Assembly: GCF_000018685.1 (NCBI RefSeq)
Contig: NC_010001.1
Location: 3,996,001-4,060,000, forward strand
DNA length: 64,000 bases
Reading direction: 5' to 3'
From: Lachnoclostridium phytofermentans ISDg
GTDB lineage: Bacteria > Bacillota > Clostridia > Lachnospirales > Lachnospiraceae
Within the stretch, counting starts at the first letter, position 1. Every line of letters starts with the position of its first letter. The position numbers and the translations under genes are program-made. Shown here one piece after another: positions 54,701 through 63,956 of the stretch. The notes beneath the pieces were generated by a model. The model was not told the DNA's origin, did no database searches, and worked only from the letters and a program-made list of their open reading frames with translations.

Positions 54701-55062
54701 TTAATTGGCGTGGCATACGCTGTTCCACTCACAATCACAGCATATTTCTTTCCACCTTCCAGTGTTTTTCAGTTTTTCATCAATCAATCTTGAGTAATCA
54801 CGAAACATAATCTGATCACCTTCTTGAATGCCACATTCACTTAAACATTCTATATCATATCGCTTTACTTTTTCATTCGTCTCACAACCATTCTTATTGT
54901 GAGGACAACAATCGCAAAGCAAATCCTCTTTAAGACTTATAACAATTGGTTCTTCTTCAATTCGTTCTATCACATTAATCATATTTTGAACGAATTCTTT
55001 GCTATAACTTTTCCTTCAAATTTTTTTATACACATACCATGATGAGCTCTTAATTGTATCAT
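54701..55062 (-). pseudogene. DUF1284 gene with single frameshift
   Basis: From ATG 55062 (GAGGAAAAAG upstream) the frame gives MIQLRAHHGMCIKKFEGK, the conserved R-x-HH-x-x-C start of DUF1284, then leaves frame near 55008 and stops. The alternative frame resumes as YSKEFVQNMINVIERIEEEP and continues with the Cys-rich part: CDCCPHNKNGC, the KVKRYDIECLSECGIQEGD block and ICCDCEWNSVCH. Adding one base after AAAAG restores a full protein. This is either a real lesion or an assembly error; the rest is intact. DUF1284 proteins are proposed to bind a metal or Fe-S cluster through these Cys and His residues. Confidence 0.82.
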
Positions 55063-55096
55063 CTTTTTCCTCATTTCTAATAAGTTTCTTTAGAAA

Positions 55097-58015
55097 TCAT
55101 TCTGCATAGAAAGAGGATAATTTCATCTCTTCTAACAATGTAATTTTTAATGTAATGACTTCATTGCATGTTATTCTATCCCAGTTAATTGGTATGATAA
55201 CATCACAAAACTTATCTTGATTCTCTAAAGTAATATCACCTAGTTTTACCTCGGAACTCGCTACATCACTTTGCTTAATGTATGAAACTATCAGACTTCC
55301 TTCACCCACACATTGAACGGTAGAATGAAATTTAATTGGCTTTTCTTCTATTCTAACATCTCGGTAAAGAAGTATCGCTGCTTCAGTTTTATTCTTAACA
55401 ACAACCGCAGTATCACCTAAGCTTCCACGGTGTAGGTACGAATTCCTGCAGTCGTCATAATGATCCGCTAAAATCTTTTTCCTAAGATTTCGAGATCCCA
55501 CTTTCACTCCAGGAATGAAAGCTGTTTCGCGTAGTCTAATGTCCTCAGAAGATGCCCCAACTAAGATTGTATACTCAGATTCTTCTAATATCATACCACC
55601 ATTTACTACATCATAATAGGTTAAATCACTGGTAGAAATTATAAATTCTATCTCCCTCTTCTCTCCAGGTAAGATATTCTTTACTCTCTCAAAAGCTTTT
55701 AGCTGCAAACGAGGTCTAACAGTTCTTGAGACTTCCTGCCTCACATAAACCTGCACCACTTCATCACTAATTCTATTTCCTGTATTTGCAATAGTTACTT
55801 TAATTAATAGATTAGTAAAATCCTCTAATTGCACTGTAAGCTTTTGATATTGCATAGTTGTATAGGTAAGACCATGTCCAAATGGGTATAACACCTCTTT
55901 GTTAAAATACTGGTAAGTTCGGTTACCGCGAATAATATCATAATCCTCTATCGGTGGTAAATCCTTCGTATCGAGATACCAAGTCATTGGCAACCTACCC
56001 GATGGTGATACATCACCAAATAACACAGCAGCAATCGCATTACCAAGTTCTTGACTTCCAGATGTAGTCGTTATAATTGCCGGAATATGTTCCTTTTCCC
56101 AGCGTATTGCATATGGATAATTTGTTATAAGTACAAGAATTACCTTAGGATTTACTTTATGTACTTGCTTTATTAATCTTTCTTGATATGGCGGTAGATC
56201 TAAATCATTCCGATCAATTTCTTCTTTACTGTTAATAACAGGATTACAACCCATTACTAGAATAGCATAATCACTATTCTTTGTATATTCTTTCGCTTCT
56301 TCGATACCATCGGATACAAGTTCAAGATCCAATGTAACTTTTTCTTCCTTAGAAAATGAAAGCTTTCCTTCCTTATTAATCGCTACATAATCATCCTTCC
56401 AAGTATCTATTGTTACGGATATTTCCTGTCTTTTTTGTTCACTTAGAATTTCAAATATAGTTTGAAAACTTTTTTCGCCTAAATTACCCACAAGATGGAA
56501 ATCAAATGCTTCTTTTACAAACCATTCAAATACTTCCGTCTTAGTTGCAGTAATAAGTCCTTCTTCCTCATCTGCTGACAGGTATTTCCCTTGACTAGTC
56601 GCTATGGTCAGATTTCCGTTACCCCAGTCTGTGATAGTAAATGTCTCTGCTAATTCTTTACTCCCTAGTGTGACAAAACCTTCCTCTGTTACACAAAGAT
56701 ATTTCTCTTGATATCGAATTCTAACGCGAGGTAATCCATCCACCACCTTAGAATTCGTAAGATTCTTACGAGTCCCTTTGTTGTACTCTTTGATACCTTG
56801 TAATGGTGTTACGGAATATGGTGGTATCCCACTATACCAATCTTTATACCAAACATCGGATAATGGACCGATCACACAAAAGGATGAATTTTCTTTAGTA
56901 AGTGGCAATATCTGTCCTTCATTCTTTAATAATACCATGGCTTTTGTTGCAGCTTCTAGCGTTAAAGATTTATTCTCTTCACTATTAATATATTTTTCGG
57001 TTATATGTGCATATGGGTTTTGTCCTATCGCATCAAAATAACCAAGACGGATTCTGGTTGAAAATGAATTACAAATCGAGGTATCCAAATCTGCCTCTGT
57101 AATCAACCCGGCTTGATAAGCTTCTTTGGCTGCTTGTTTAACCACTTCACGATTATCAGTGAAACAATCAATACCTGCTTTTAACCCATAGGCAATGGTT
57201 TCTGCATGGGAGCCAAAATATTTATGATCACTAACTGTTTGCATCATGTCACCACCATCACATACAACATGCCCACGAAGCCCCCACTGTTCTTTTACAA
57301 TGTTTTTTACTTCATTATTTACAATACAAGGGACTCCATTAATTTCGTTGTATGCCGTCATAATAGCTTCGGCTTTCCCCTCTGTAATTGCACGTTTGAA
57401 AGGTTCTAAATAATACTCATGTTTATTTCTAGGGTCGATAGAAGAGGATGAAAAAATTCTATCCTTTTCTGTATTATTAGCGTAGAAATGCTTTAAGGTC
57501 GCACCGCAACGAATATAAAACGGATCAACTCCACGCATACCTTGAATATATGCAGAAGCCATCTTCCCTGTAAGATAGGGGTCCTCCCCATAAGCTTCTT
57601 CTGTTCGTCCCCAACGTGGATCACGTTCCATGTCTATCGTTGGCGCCCAACGGCACAAACCTCCATTTTTGTGACGTTGATATAAAACTCTAGCTTCATT
57701 ACCAACTGTTACGCCAATCTTAGTTAAAAGTGTCGTATCCCAAGTAGAGCTCATTCCAATCGGTTGCGGAAATATTGTCGTTGGTTCCGGCTCTCCTTTA
57801 TTAAATGACTGGTCGTGTCTTGCTTCTATACCATGCGCAGCCTCTCCTCCATGAAAGGTACTTTGTATTCCAAGGCGTTCAATCGTCGGACATCCTGTCC
57901 CTAGAAACTCAAATTTTTCTTCCAATGTCAGGTTTTCAACGAGATAATCTAACCTTTTCTTAAGAGGTAAACTATTATCCCATAATGGTGTTTCAAGATA
58001 TGATGCATTACCCAT
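55097..58015 (-). CDS. GH3 glycosidase with inserted beta-trefoil-like region
   Basis: 972 residues, no signal peptide, so probably cytosolic. The GH3 N-terminal barrel has HGGEAAHGI, RWAPTIDMERDPRWGRTEEA, GEDPYLTG, KHFYANN and the nucleophile Asp253 in HVVCDGGDM. The C-terminal sandwich is interrupted at about 425-565 by a region with YLCVTEEGFVTLGS and GKYLSADEEEG, resembling fascin or ricin-type trefoil repeats, before resuming with YAILVMGCNPV. A fibronectin III-like domain and a final beta-sandwich (about 880-972) follow. Likely beta-glucosidase or beta-xylosidase on oligosaccharides; specificity is open. Monocistronic. Confidence 0.92.
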   Translation of the reverse strand: MGNASYLETPLWDNSLPLKKRLDYLVENLTLEEKFEFLGTGCPTIERLGIQSTFHGGEAAHGIEARHDQSFNKGEPEPTTIFPQPIGMSSTWDTTLLTKIGVTVGNEARVLYQRHKNGGLCRWAPTIDMERDPRWGRTEEAYGEDPYLTGKMASAYIQGMRGVDPFYIRCGATLKHFYANNTEKDRIFSSSSIDPRNKHEYYLEPFKRAITEGKAEAIMTAYNEINGVPCIVNNEVKNIVKEQWGLRGHVVCDGGDMMQTVSDHKYFGSHAETIAYGLKAGIDCFTDNREVVKQAAKEAYQAGLITEADLDTSICNSFSTRIRLGYFDAIGQNPYAHITEKYINSEENKSLTLEAATKAMVLLKNEGQILPLTKENSSFCVIGPLSDVWYKDWYSGIPPYSVTPLQGIKEYNKGTRKNLTNSKVVDGLPRVRIRYQEKYLCVTEEGFVTLGSKELAETFTITDWGNGNLTIATSQGKYLSADEEEGLITATKTEVFEWFVKEAFDFHLVGNLGEKSFQTIFEILSEQKRQEISVTIDTWKDDYVAINKEGKLSFSKEEKVTLDLELVSDGIEEAKEYTKNSDYAILVMGCNPVINSKEEIDRNDLDLPPYQERLIKQVHKVNPKVILVLITNYPYAIRWEKEHIPAIITTTSGSQELGNAIAAVLFGDVSPSGRLPMTWYLDTKDLPPIEDYDIIRGNRTYQYFNKEVLYPFGHGLTYTTMQYQKLTVQLEDFTNLLIKVTIANTGNRISDEVVQVYVRQEVSRTVRPRLQLKAFERVKNILPGEKREIEFIISTSDLTYYDVVNGGMILEESEYTILVGASSEDIRLRETAFIPGVKVGSRNLRKKILADHYDDCRNSYLHRGSLGDTAVVVKNKTEAAILLYRDVRIEEKPIKFHSTVQCVGEGSLIVSYIKQSDVASSEVKLGDITLENQDKFCDVIIPINWDRITCNEVITLKITLLEEMKLSSFYAE

Positions 58016-58140
58016 AAGCCCATCTCCTTTCCTAATTTCATTATACGAAGATGGGCTCTTTTAGCAATGTAGTATATATTTTATCTTGTCTATGATTCAT
58101 GTCATATCTTTTCTTACTATATGCTATGGATTTACCTTAG

Positions 58141-58431
58141 CTACTCACTTTTGTTAATATCTTTCCGTCGTTGCTCTAAAACAATTCTTTGAATACTTTT
58201 CTCCGAGAGATAGAATTCCGCTGCAAGAATCCTATAATTCTTCCCCTGTGAATATCGCTTGTAAATAGCAACATTTCTTTGTTCCAGTTCCAATCTAGTA
58301 TTGGTTTTCGCACCCCAGGGACTCTTATTTTCCTCTTTCTTAGGTATATAAATGGATGTACCATCAATATAATCTTGTATTTGTTCAATTAATTCATAAG
58401 GCAATATATTTTCAGCCTTTACATAGCTCAT
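58141..58431 (-). CDS. CD3324-like small DNA-binding protein
   Basis: 96 residues from ATG 58431 (AGGAGGAG upstream). It begins SYVKAENILPYELIEQIQDYI, has GTSIYIPKK in the middle, and ends with a helix-turn-helix (NYRILAAEFYLSEKSIQRIV). This matches the small CD3324 family of Clostridia, related to the Mor/C activator fold. Probable transcriptional regulator; the target is unknown and no operon partner is adjacent. Confidence 0.75.
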   Translation of the reverse strand: MSYVKAENILPYELIEQIQDYIDGTSIYIPKKEENKSPWGAKTNTRLELEQRNVAIYKRYSQGKNYRILAAEFYLSEKSIQRIVLEQRRKDINKSE

Positions 58432-59167
58432 AGTTGCTCCTCCTAAAATGTTTCTACCTAGGATTAGCAAGCGCTATTGGCCAAAGAATCTGAACGCAAT
58501 AGCTCTTGCTATGCGTTAGTTATTAGTTTTCTCATATATACCTCCATTTTTTCGAAAGTTCTTGATTAGTTCTTGATTGTATTAACACCTTCTGTCGTAT
58601 CTTAACAACCTTATTACTCTATAATACCATACACTTATTTAAGAATGAACTTTTAACCGAAACCAACTATTTTTATCTTATTAGAGATAATATTCCTTCT
58701 GGTGATTGATTTGCTTGGGTTAACGATTCGTAAAATTTGATAGCATATTATGCTGAATAATCATAACTATGAATTCCCCCTACATACGTTGACATAATTC
58801 TCCATAATAATATCATTATAGTCCATATGACCTAAGTACGCAACAATATTTGTAAATATAAAAGCTATTAATCCTAATGATAATTACCAATAACAAAATC
58901 GCTTAGTACTCTGCTTTCTATTGAAAAAGGAGATGTATTGAATAATTCAAACAGGACTAAGTCCCTTCTGAAAGAATCAATAATACATCTCCTTTTTTAT
59001 ACAGCTGATTTCATTCATGCTAAATAAGAAAAGCTTATAATTTGTTGTATACCTGTATAGGCTGGTTATAAATCTCTAATTATGAGCTTCTATAACCATA
59101 CCAATTCCTTATCAAATCACGGGTATTCATTCGTCTATTAATGCATGAATATTATATTACCCTAAAA
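58432..59167. other. Long intergenic region before the Bce module
   Basis: No gene seen. It contains an imperfect hairpin AACGCAATAGC/GCTATGCGTT (about 58492-58516), AT-rich sequence, and the terminator described separately. Confidence 0.5.
58925..58999. terminator. Bidirectional terminator hairpin
   Basis: AAAAAGGAGATGTATTGA pairs with TCAATAATACATCTCCTTTTTT around 58925-58998 (a small bulge), T tracts on both strands. It ends transcription of the Bce permease gene ~170 bp upstream. Confidence 0.8.
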
Positions 59168-61156
59168 TTAGTGTTTCACAATACGATAATAAGTTCTGGC
59201 AGTAAGTCCATAAACAACAGCATAGAATATAATAAATACTCCTAAAGTCACTAATGTACAAGTTGCAAATAGAGTAACATTGAATAAACCTAAAACTGCC
59301 AATAGCTTTGTAATTACGTTAAATGCAAAAGCAATATGGATAGCAGCAGCTACGATCGGAAGGAAAAATACCGTTAACACCTGACTGTGAATCGTCTTTT
59401 TTACTTCCTCTTGACTCATACCAACTTTTTGCATAATTTCAAATCGTTCTCTATCGTCATTTCCTTCTGAAATCTGTTTATAATACATGATCAGTACGGT
59501 TGCCATTAAGAACAGTGTTCCTAAAAAGATACCAAGGAAAAAGAGACCGCCATAGACAAAGAAGAATTCATCTCTTACGTTTTCTACACTTTGTACATAA
59601 AATTTTTGATATAATTCTACATTATCTTGAGTTCTTAATTCTTGAATATTTTCATATAGCTCCAATTGCTTTTCTCTTGGTGCATCAAGATCAAATCCGT
59701 AATAATATTGGATTTTTCTATTGAAATCTTCTCCTATATCACTTAATTCTTTACTGATTTTTTCTAAGGAATCTGTATCAGGCAAGATGATATAATAGGT
59801 ATCGATCATCTCCGGTGAATAAAAGAAATCATTTTGGGACACTTCTGATATTTCTTTAATATGATAACTTTCTTTCCCAAATGTTATCGTGTCCTCAGAT
59901 AATTTACTTTTCATATACTTAACAAATACTTCATCTGATTCTAGTGTTTTTGTTTCTCCAAGTATCTTATTATAATCTGAAAGTGGTATCATATAAAGAA
60001 GTATTCCATCCTTATAGTAACCAGTGTCACTCTTTAGAAACTGGTTTCCCTGTTTCTTTGCCAATTGACTCACAAAACGATAAGAAATCATATCTTTTTG
60101 CTCTACTTGCTGGCTATTAGTAATCCCTGCTATCACTTTTTCAATTTCTTTTCCCTCTTCCTCACTAATATCACGTCCAGATATTTGAATGTTTTTTGGG
60201 AACATATTTTTTAGAGAGTCATCAAATCCAATATAAAGAGATACAGTAGAGGATATCATAACAAGAACCATAGTACTTAAGATACAAATATTTGCTAAAC
60301 CGACTGCATTTTGTTTCATACGGTATATCATACCAGATACTGAGATAAAATGATTCGCTTTGTAATAATATCTCTTATTTTTACGAAGCATTTTTAGAAC
60401 AGCGATACTACCTGCGGTAAATACACAGTAAGTTCCTATAATAACTAAGATTACTGCGATAAAAAATAATCCTATGGCATCCAAAGGCGATGTTGTTGTT
60501 ACGGAAATATAATAACCGCCAGATAAACAAGCTAAACCAATCAACGTAAGAAGCCACTTTGTTTTCGGTTCTTTCTCCCCTACTTGTTTTCCACGTAGTA
60601 ATTCAATTGGATTTGCCAGATGAATTTGTCGTAAATTATTTAGTAAAAGTAATAAGAAAATAACAACAAATAAAATCAATGTAGTTACTACAGCAAACTC
60701 AGAGATTTCAAATCCAAAAGCTATCTCGAAATTTAGCATCTTACCAAGCGCTAAGACCATTAACTTACTAAGTAAAATGCCGAATGATAATCCTAAAGTT
60801 AGGCTGATTATTGCAACATAAAGATTTTCAAATGCCAACACCTTGGCAATGTGCTTCTTCTCCATTCCCAATATGTTATAAAGACCGATTTCTTTTTTTC
60901 TTCGCTTAATTAAAAAACTATTCGTATAAAAAAGAAAAATAACTGCAAAAATTCCGATTACTATCGTTCCTAGACCTAAAATTACGGTAAGCGATCCCCC
61001 ACCTGACATAGTACTTAGAGCAGAATTATTTGCCAAAAAACACATCATGTAAAACATCATTATCGTTATCAAACAAGTAAGAATGTATGGCACATAATTT
61101 TTAGCGTTTTTACGAATGTTCGTTGCAGCAAGTTTTGCATATAAAGAACTATTCAT
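59168..61156 (-). CDS. BceB-type ABC permease
   Basis: 662 residues from ATG 61156 (GGGGGTG upstream). FtsX-like permease of the bacitracin/peptide-resistance type: about ten membrane spans, with a large extracytoplasmic domain (about 310-530) between spans 7 and 8. MTYMNSSLYAKLAATNIRKN and the loop KRRKKEIGLYNILGMEKKHI are family hallmarks. The start overlaps the ATPase stop by 8 bp. Acts with the ATPase and signals to the kinase; removes or releases antimicrobial peptides from lipid II cycle intermediates in known systems. Confidence 0.93.
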   Translation of the reverse strand: MNSSLYAKLAATNIRKNAKNYVPYILTCLITIMMFYMMCFLANNSALSTMSGGGSLTVILGLGTIVIGIFAVIFLFYTNSFLIKRRKKEIGLYNILGMEKKHIAKVLAFENLYVAIISLTLGLSFGILLSKLMVLALGKMLNFEIAFGFEISEFAVVTTLILFVVIFLLLLLNNLRQIHLANPIELLRGKQVGEKEPKTKWLLTLIGLACLSGGYYISVTTTSPLDAIGLFFIAVILVIIGTYCVFTAGSIAVLKMLRKNKRYYYKANHFISVSGMIYRMKQNAVGLANICILSTMVLVMISSTVSLYIGFDDSLKNMFPKNIQISGRDISEEEGKEIEKVIAGITNSQQVEQKDMISYRFVSQLAKKQGNQFLKSDTGYYKDGILLYMIPLSDYNKILGETKTLESDEVFVKYMKSKLSEDTITFGKESYHIKEISEVSQNDFFYSPEMIDTYYIILPDTDSLEKISKELSDIGEDFNRKIQYYYGFDLDAPREKQLELYENIQELRTQDNVELYQKFYVQSVENVRDEFFFVYGGLFFLGIFLGTLFLMATVLIMYYKQISEGNDDRERFEIMQKVGMSQEEVKKTIHSQVLTVFFLPIVAAAIHIAFAFNVITKLLAVLGLFNVTLFATCTLVTLGVFIIFYAVVYGLTARTYYRIVKH

Positions 61157-61928
61157 GTATGTCACCCCCGCGAGCAGATCCAGTTGCTATCATAGTTAGT
61201 GTGTCAGATATTTTAGCAAACATATCTTCTTTTGACATACCAGCACGGTATAGTTGATGATACACTTCACCATCCTTGATAAAAAGTACTCTTTTTGCAT
61301 GGCTAGCAGCCTTTGTACTATGGGTTACCATTAAAATAGTCTGACCTTCGTCATTGAGATCTGAGAATACCTTTAGTAAACTATCGGTAGCTCTAGAATC
61401 AAGTGCACCTGTTGGCTCGTCCGCAAGAATTAAGCGTGGATTTGTTATCAATGCTCTTGCAACTGCAGCTCTTTGTTTCTGTCCTCCGGATACTTCATAA
61501 GGGAATTTATTTAACAAATCTGAGATACCTAATCTTGCAGCAATCTTTTGAAGTCTTTCTTTCATTTCATCATACTGCTTACCAGATAAAACTAATGGTA
61601 AAAAGATATTATCTTGTAGGGAAAATGTATCAAGTAAATTAAAATCCTGAAATACGAACCCTAAATTATTACGTCGAAATGCTGATATCTCAGACTCTTT
61701 TATTGTGTTAAGGCTCTTACCATCTAACAGCACTTCTCCACTGCTTGGCTTATCAAGAGAAGCTAAGATGTTTAGTAATGTTGTTTTTCCAGAGCCAGAC
61801 TCACCCATAATGGCAACGTATTCTCCTTGCTCCACCGAAAATGAGACATTCGATAAGGCTTGAACCTGATTTCCACCAAATCGTGTGGTATATATTTTCT
61901 TTAAATTTTTAACTTCTAATAATGACAT
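61149..61928 (-). CDS. BceA-type ABC ATPase
   Basis: 259 residues. Walker A GESGSGKTTLLN, Q-loop FVFQDFNLLDTF, signature VSGGQKQRAAVA and Walker B LILADEPTGALD, of the MacB/LolD/BceA group. Translationally coupled to the permease gene. AGGAGG precedes ATG. Confidence 0.96.
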   Translation of the reverse strand: MSLLEVKNLKKIYTTRFGGNQVQALSNVSFSVEQGEYVAIMGESGSGKTTLLNILASLDKPSSGEVLLDGKSLNTIKESEISAFRRNNLGFVFQDFNLLDTFSLQDNIFLPLVLSGKQYDEMKERLQKIAARLGISDLLNKFPYEVSGGQKQRAAVARALITNPRLILADEPTGALDSRATDSLLKVFSDLNDEGQTILMVTHSTKAASHAKRVLFIKDGEVYHQLYRAGMSKEDMFAKISDTLTMIATGSARGGDIHE

Positions 61929-62049
61929 ATCTATCCTCCTAAATAATTTTCTACCTCGAATATGGTGTTAGTATAACAAAGAAAGAGAATGCGTAGCCAT
62001 CGCTTTGGCTTACATTCTCCTGTTCAAACTTACATTATTGTAAGATATT

Positions 62050-62207
62050 AAAGAAAAGTGCGCTTGTAAATCTTTTCTTTAAAAAAAGTATACTCTGCTA
62101 ACTCTTTTAGTATAAAAGCACGCTTCTCGAATTTTTCTTTGTGAAAAGGCACACTCCAACCTTTTTTTGCAACAAAGCGCTTTGCGAACTTTTCCATGCC
62201 ATGATTA
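62050..62207. repeat. Degenerate ~31-nt tandem repeat (5 units)
   Basis: Five loosely conserved units of the pattern AAAAGYRCRCTTNNNRAAYTTTTCTTTG begin near 62052, 62084, 62114, 62143 and 62172. They fill the gap between the sensor kinase and ATPase genes and resemble single copies found in other leaders in this window. Confidence 0.7.
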
Positions 62208-62213
62208 TTCTAG

Positions 62214-63266
62214 TTATTCCACGGTTAATTCTTTCGTAGCCAAGCCTATATACACCTTAGTTCCTATCGAAACTTCGGAGGTTATCGTCAGGGTGTGCGA
62301 TAACTTATTTAAGATACGTTTGCAAAGATATAAACCGATTCCAGTAGATTTTTTATCTGCTCTACCATTATATCCAGTGTAACCTTTCTCACATACTCTT
62401 GGCAAATCCTCAGGGCTAATACCAATACCGGTATCTTCTATTACTAAGGTATCTTCAAGTTCTGCATCTAAATAAATTGAGATACTACCTGAATTCGTGT
62501 ATTTTAATGCATTTGATATTAACTGTTCTATCGCAAAGACGAGCCATTTTTCATCTGTTAATACAATTTTTTGAATTTCTTCATAATGTAATGTAATCTT
62601 CTTTCTGATAAAAGACTTTGCATGCTTTTTTATAGCTTGTTTTACAATATCATCAAGGTCATACCGTGATAATAGCATATCTCCTGACATACTCTCTACA
62701 CGCAGGTATTGGAGTACCATTCCTACATATTGCTCTATTTTAAATAATTGATCTTGTAATTCCTCTGACATTGACATTTCTTCACTCTGTAATAACAAAC
62801 GCATTGCTGCAATTGGTGTCTTAATCTGATGTACCCACATGGTATAATAGTCTATCATGTCTGATAATTTTACATCTACATCAGATAACATCTTTGTATA
62901 CCTTTCACTTAATATGCGGATAATTTCTTGATAATCTTCCTCTATCTTATCCTGTGGTTGCGGAAATTCTAGTTCTGATAGGGTGATTGTCTGCTTTAAC
63001 CATTGAAGTTTTTGCTGCCTCTTATAATAGATATAAAAACGTATTATACCAAATAAACTAACTGCTACAATGGATAATGCAGTGGCATACAAAACCGCTT
63101 CGACTGGAAGATTATATAGACTGAATACGATAAGAAATAGTACTATCGTTATCCCTGCGGACACAATAATTGATATATGTCTTTTTATATAAGAAACTAA
63201 GAGCTTAAATACTATGTTAATACTCTGTTTCTTATTCTTCCTTATGTTCTTCCTTATGTTCTCCAT
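62214..63266 (-). CDS. BceS-type intramembrane-sensing histidine kinase
   Basis: 350 residues. Two membrane helices (about 31-50 and 56-76) are joined by only a few residues, so there is no extracellular sensor domain. The DHp box has His146 in MWVHQIKTPIAAMRLLL, and the ATPase domain has N, G1 (IEDTGIGI) and G2 (KSTGIGLYL) boxes. In this class the signal comes from the BceAB transporter. It is 18 bp after the response regulator gene. Confidence 0.94.
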   Translation of the reverse strand: MENIRKNIRKNKKQSINIVFKLLVSYIKRHISIIVSAGITIVLFLIVFSLYNLPVEAVLYATALSIVAVSLFGIIRFYIYYKRQQKLQWLKQTITLSELEFPQPQDKIEEDYQEIIRILSERYTKMLSDVDVKLSDMIDYYTMWVHQIKTPIAAMRLLLQSEEMSMSEELQDQLFKIEQYVGMVLQYLRVESMSGDMLLSRYDLDDIVKQAIKKHAKSFIRKKITLHYEEIQKIVLTDEKWLVFAIEQLISNALKYTNSGSISIYLDAELEDTLVIEDTGIGISPEDLPRVCEKGYTGYNGRADKKSTGIGLYLCKRILNKLSHTLTITSEVSIGTKVYIGLATKELTVE

Positions 63267-63284
63267 CTCTACTCCTAACTATTT

Positions 63285-63956
63285 CTACATTACCATGTAC
63301 CCAACACCTTTTTTTGTAGTGATATAATTTTCTAATCCTGCATCATCTAGCTTTTTTCGAAGTCTATTCACATTGACCGTCAAAGTATTATCATCAACAA
63401 AGCTATCATTTTCCCATAAACGTTCCATAATCGCTTCTCTTGTAATAGCACGTCCGATATTCTCCATTAAGATTTGCATAATACGGAACTCATTTTTTGT
63501 TAACTCTACCTTTTCATGTCCACAAATCATAGACATATCACTTAGATTTAAAATTGCTCCATTATGTTCAATCGCATTTAATTGTCCTTGAAAGGAATAA
63601 GTTCTGCGTAGGATTGCCTGAACTTTTGCAGTCAGTACATTAAGGTCTACAGGCTTTGCTATAAAGTCATCGCCACCCATATTCATCGCCATCACTATAT
63701 TCATATTATCTGCGGCGGATGACAAAAACACCACAGGTACTTTCGATACTCGTCTTATCTCACTACACCAATGAAAACCATTATAATAAGGCAGATAAAC
63801 ATCCAATAAAACCAGATGAGGTTCGAATTTAATTACCTGTTCTGTTACATTCTGAAAATCGGTAATATATTCTGTTTCATAACCCCATTTGCACAGATGA
63901 TCTTTAATTGCCTTTGCAATGGTCATGTCGTCTTCTATCATTAAGATTTTATACAT
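63285..63956 (-). CDS. BceR-type OmpR-family response regulator
   Basis: 223 residues from ATG 63956 (GAGGA upstream). The receiver has MIEDD, the phospho-acceptor Asp in LVLLDVYLPYYNG, and Lys in DFIAKPVD; the C-terminal winged helix has RIMQILMENIGRAITREAIM and DDNTLTVNVNRLRKKL. Partner of the adjacent kinase; likely activates the bceAB genes downstream. Confidence 0.95.
   Translation of the reverse strand: MYKILMIEDDMTIAKAIKDHLCKWGYETEYITDFQNVTEQVIKFEPHLVLLDVYLPYYNGFHWCSEIRRVSKVPVVFLSSAADNMNIVMAMNMGGDDFIAKPVDLNVLTAKVQAILRRTYSFQGQLNAIEHNGAILNLSDMSMICGHEKVELTKNEFRIMQILMENIGRAITREAIMERLWENDSFVDDNTLTVNVNRLRKKLDDAGLENYITTKKGVGYMVM

Noticed and set aside
59168..63956. Bacteriocin biosynthesis cluster
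   Set aside because: The genes are a resistance-type transporter and two-component system; no precursor peptide or modification enzyme is seen.
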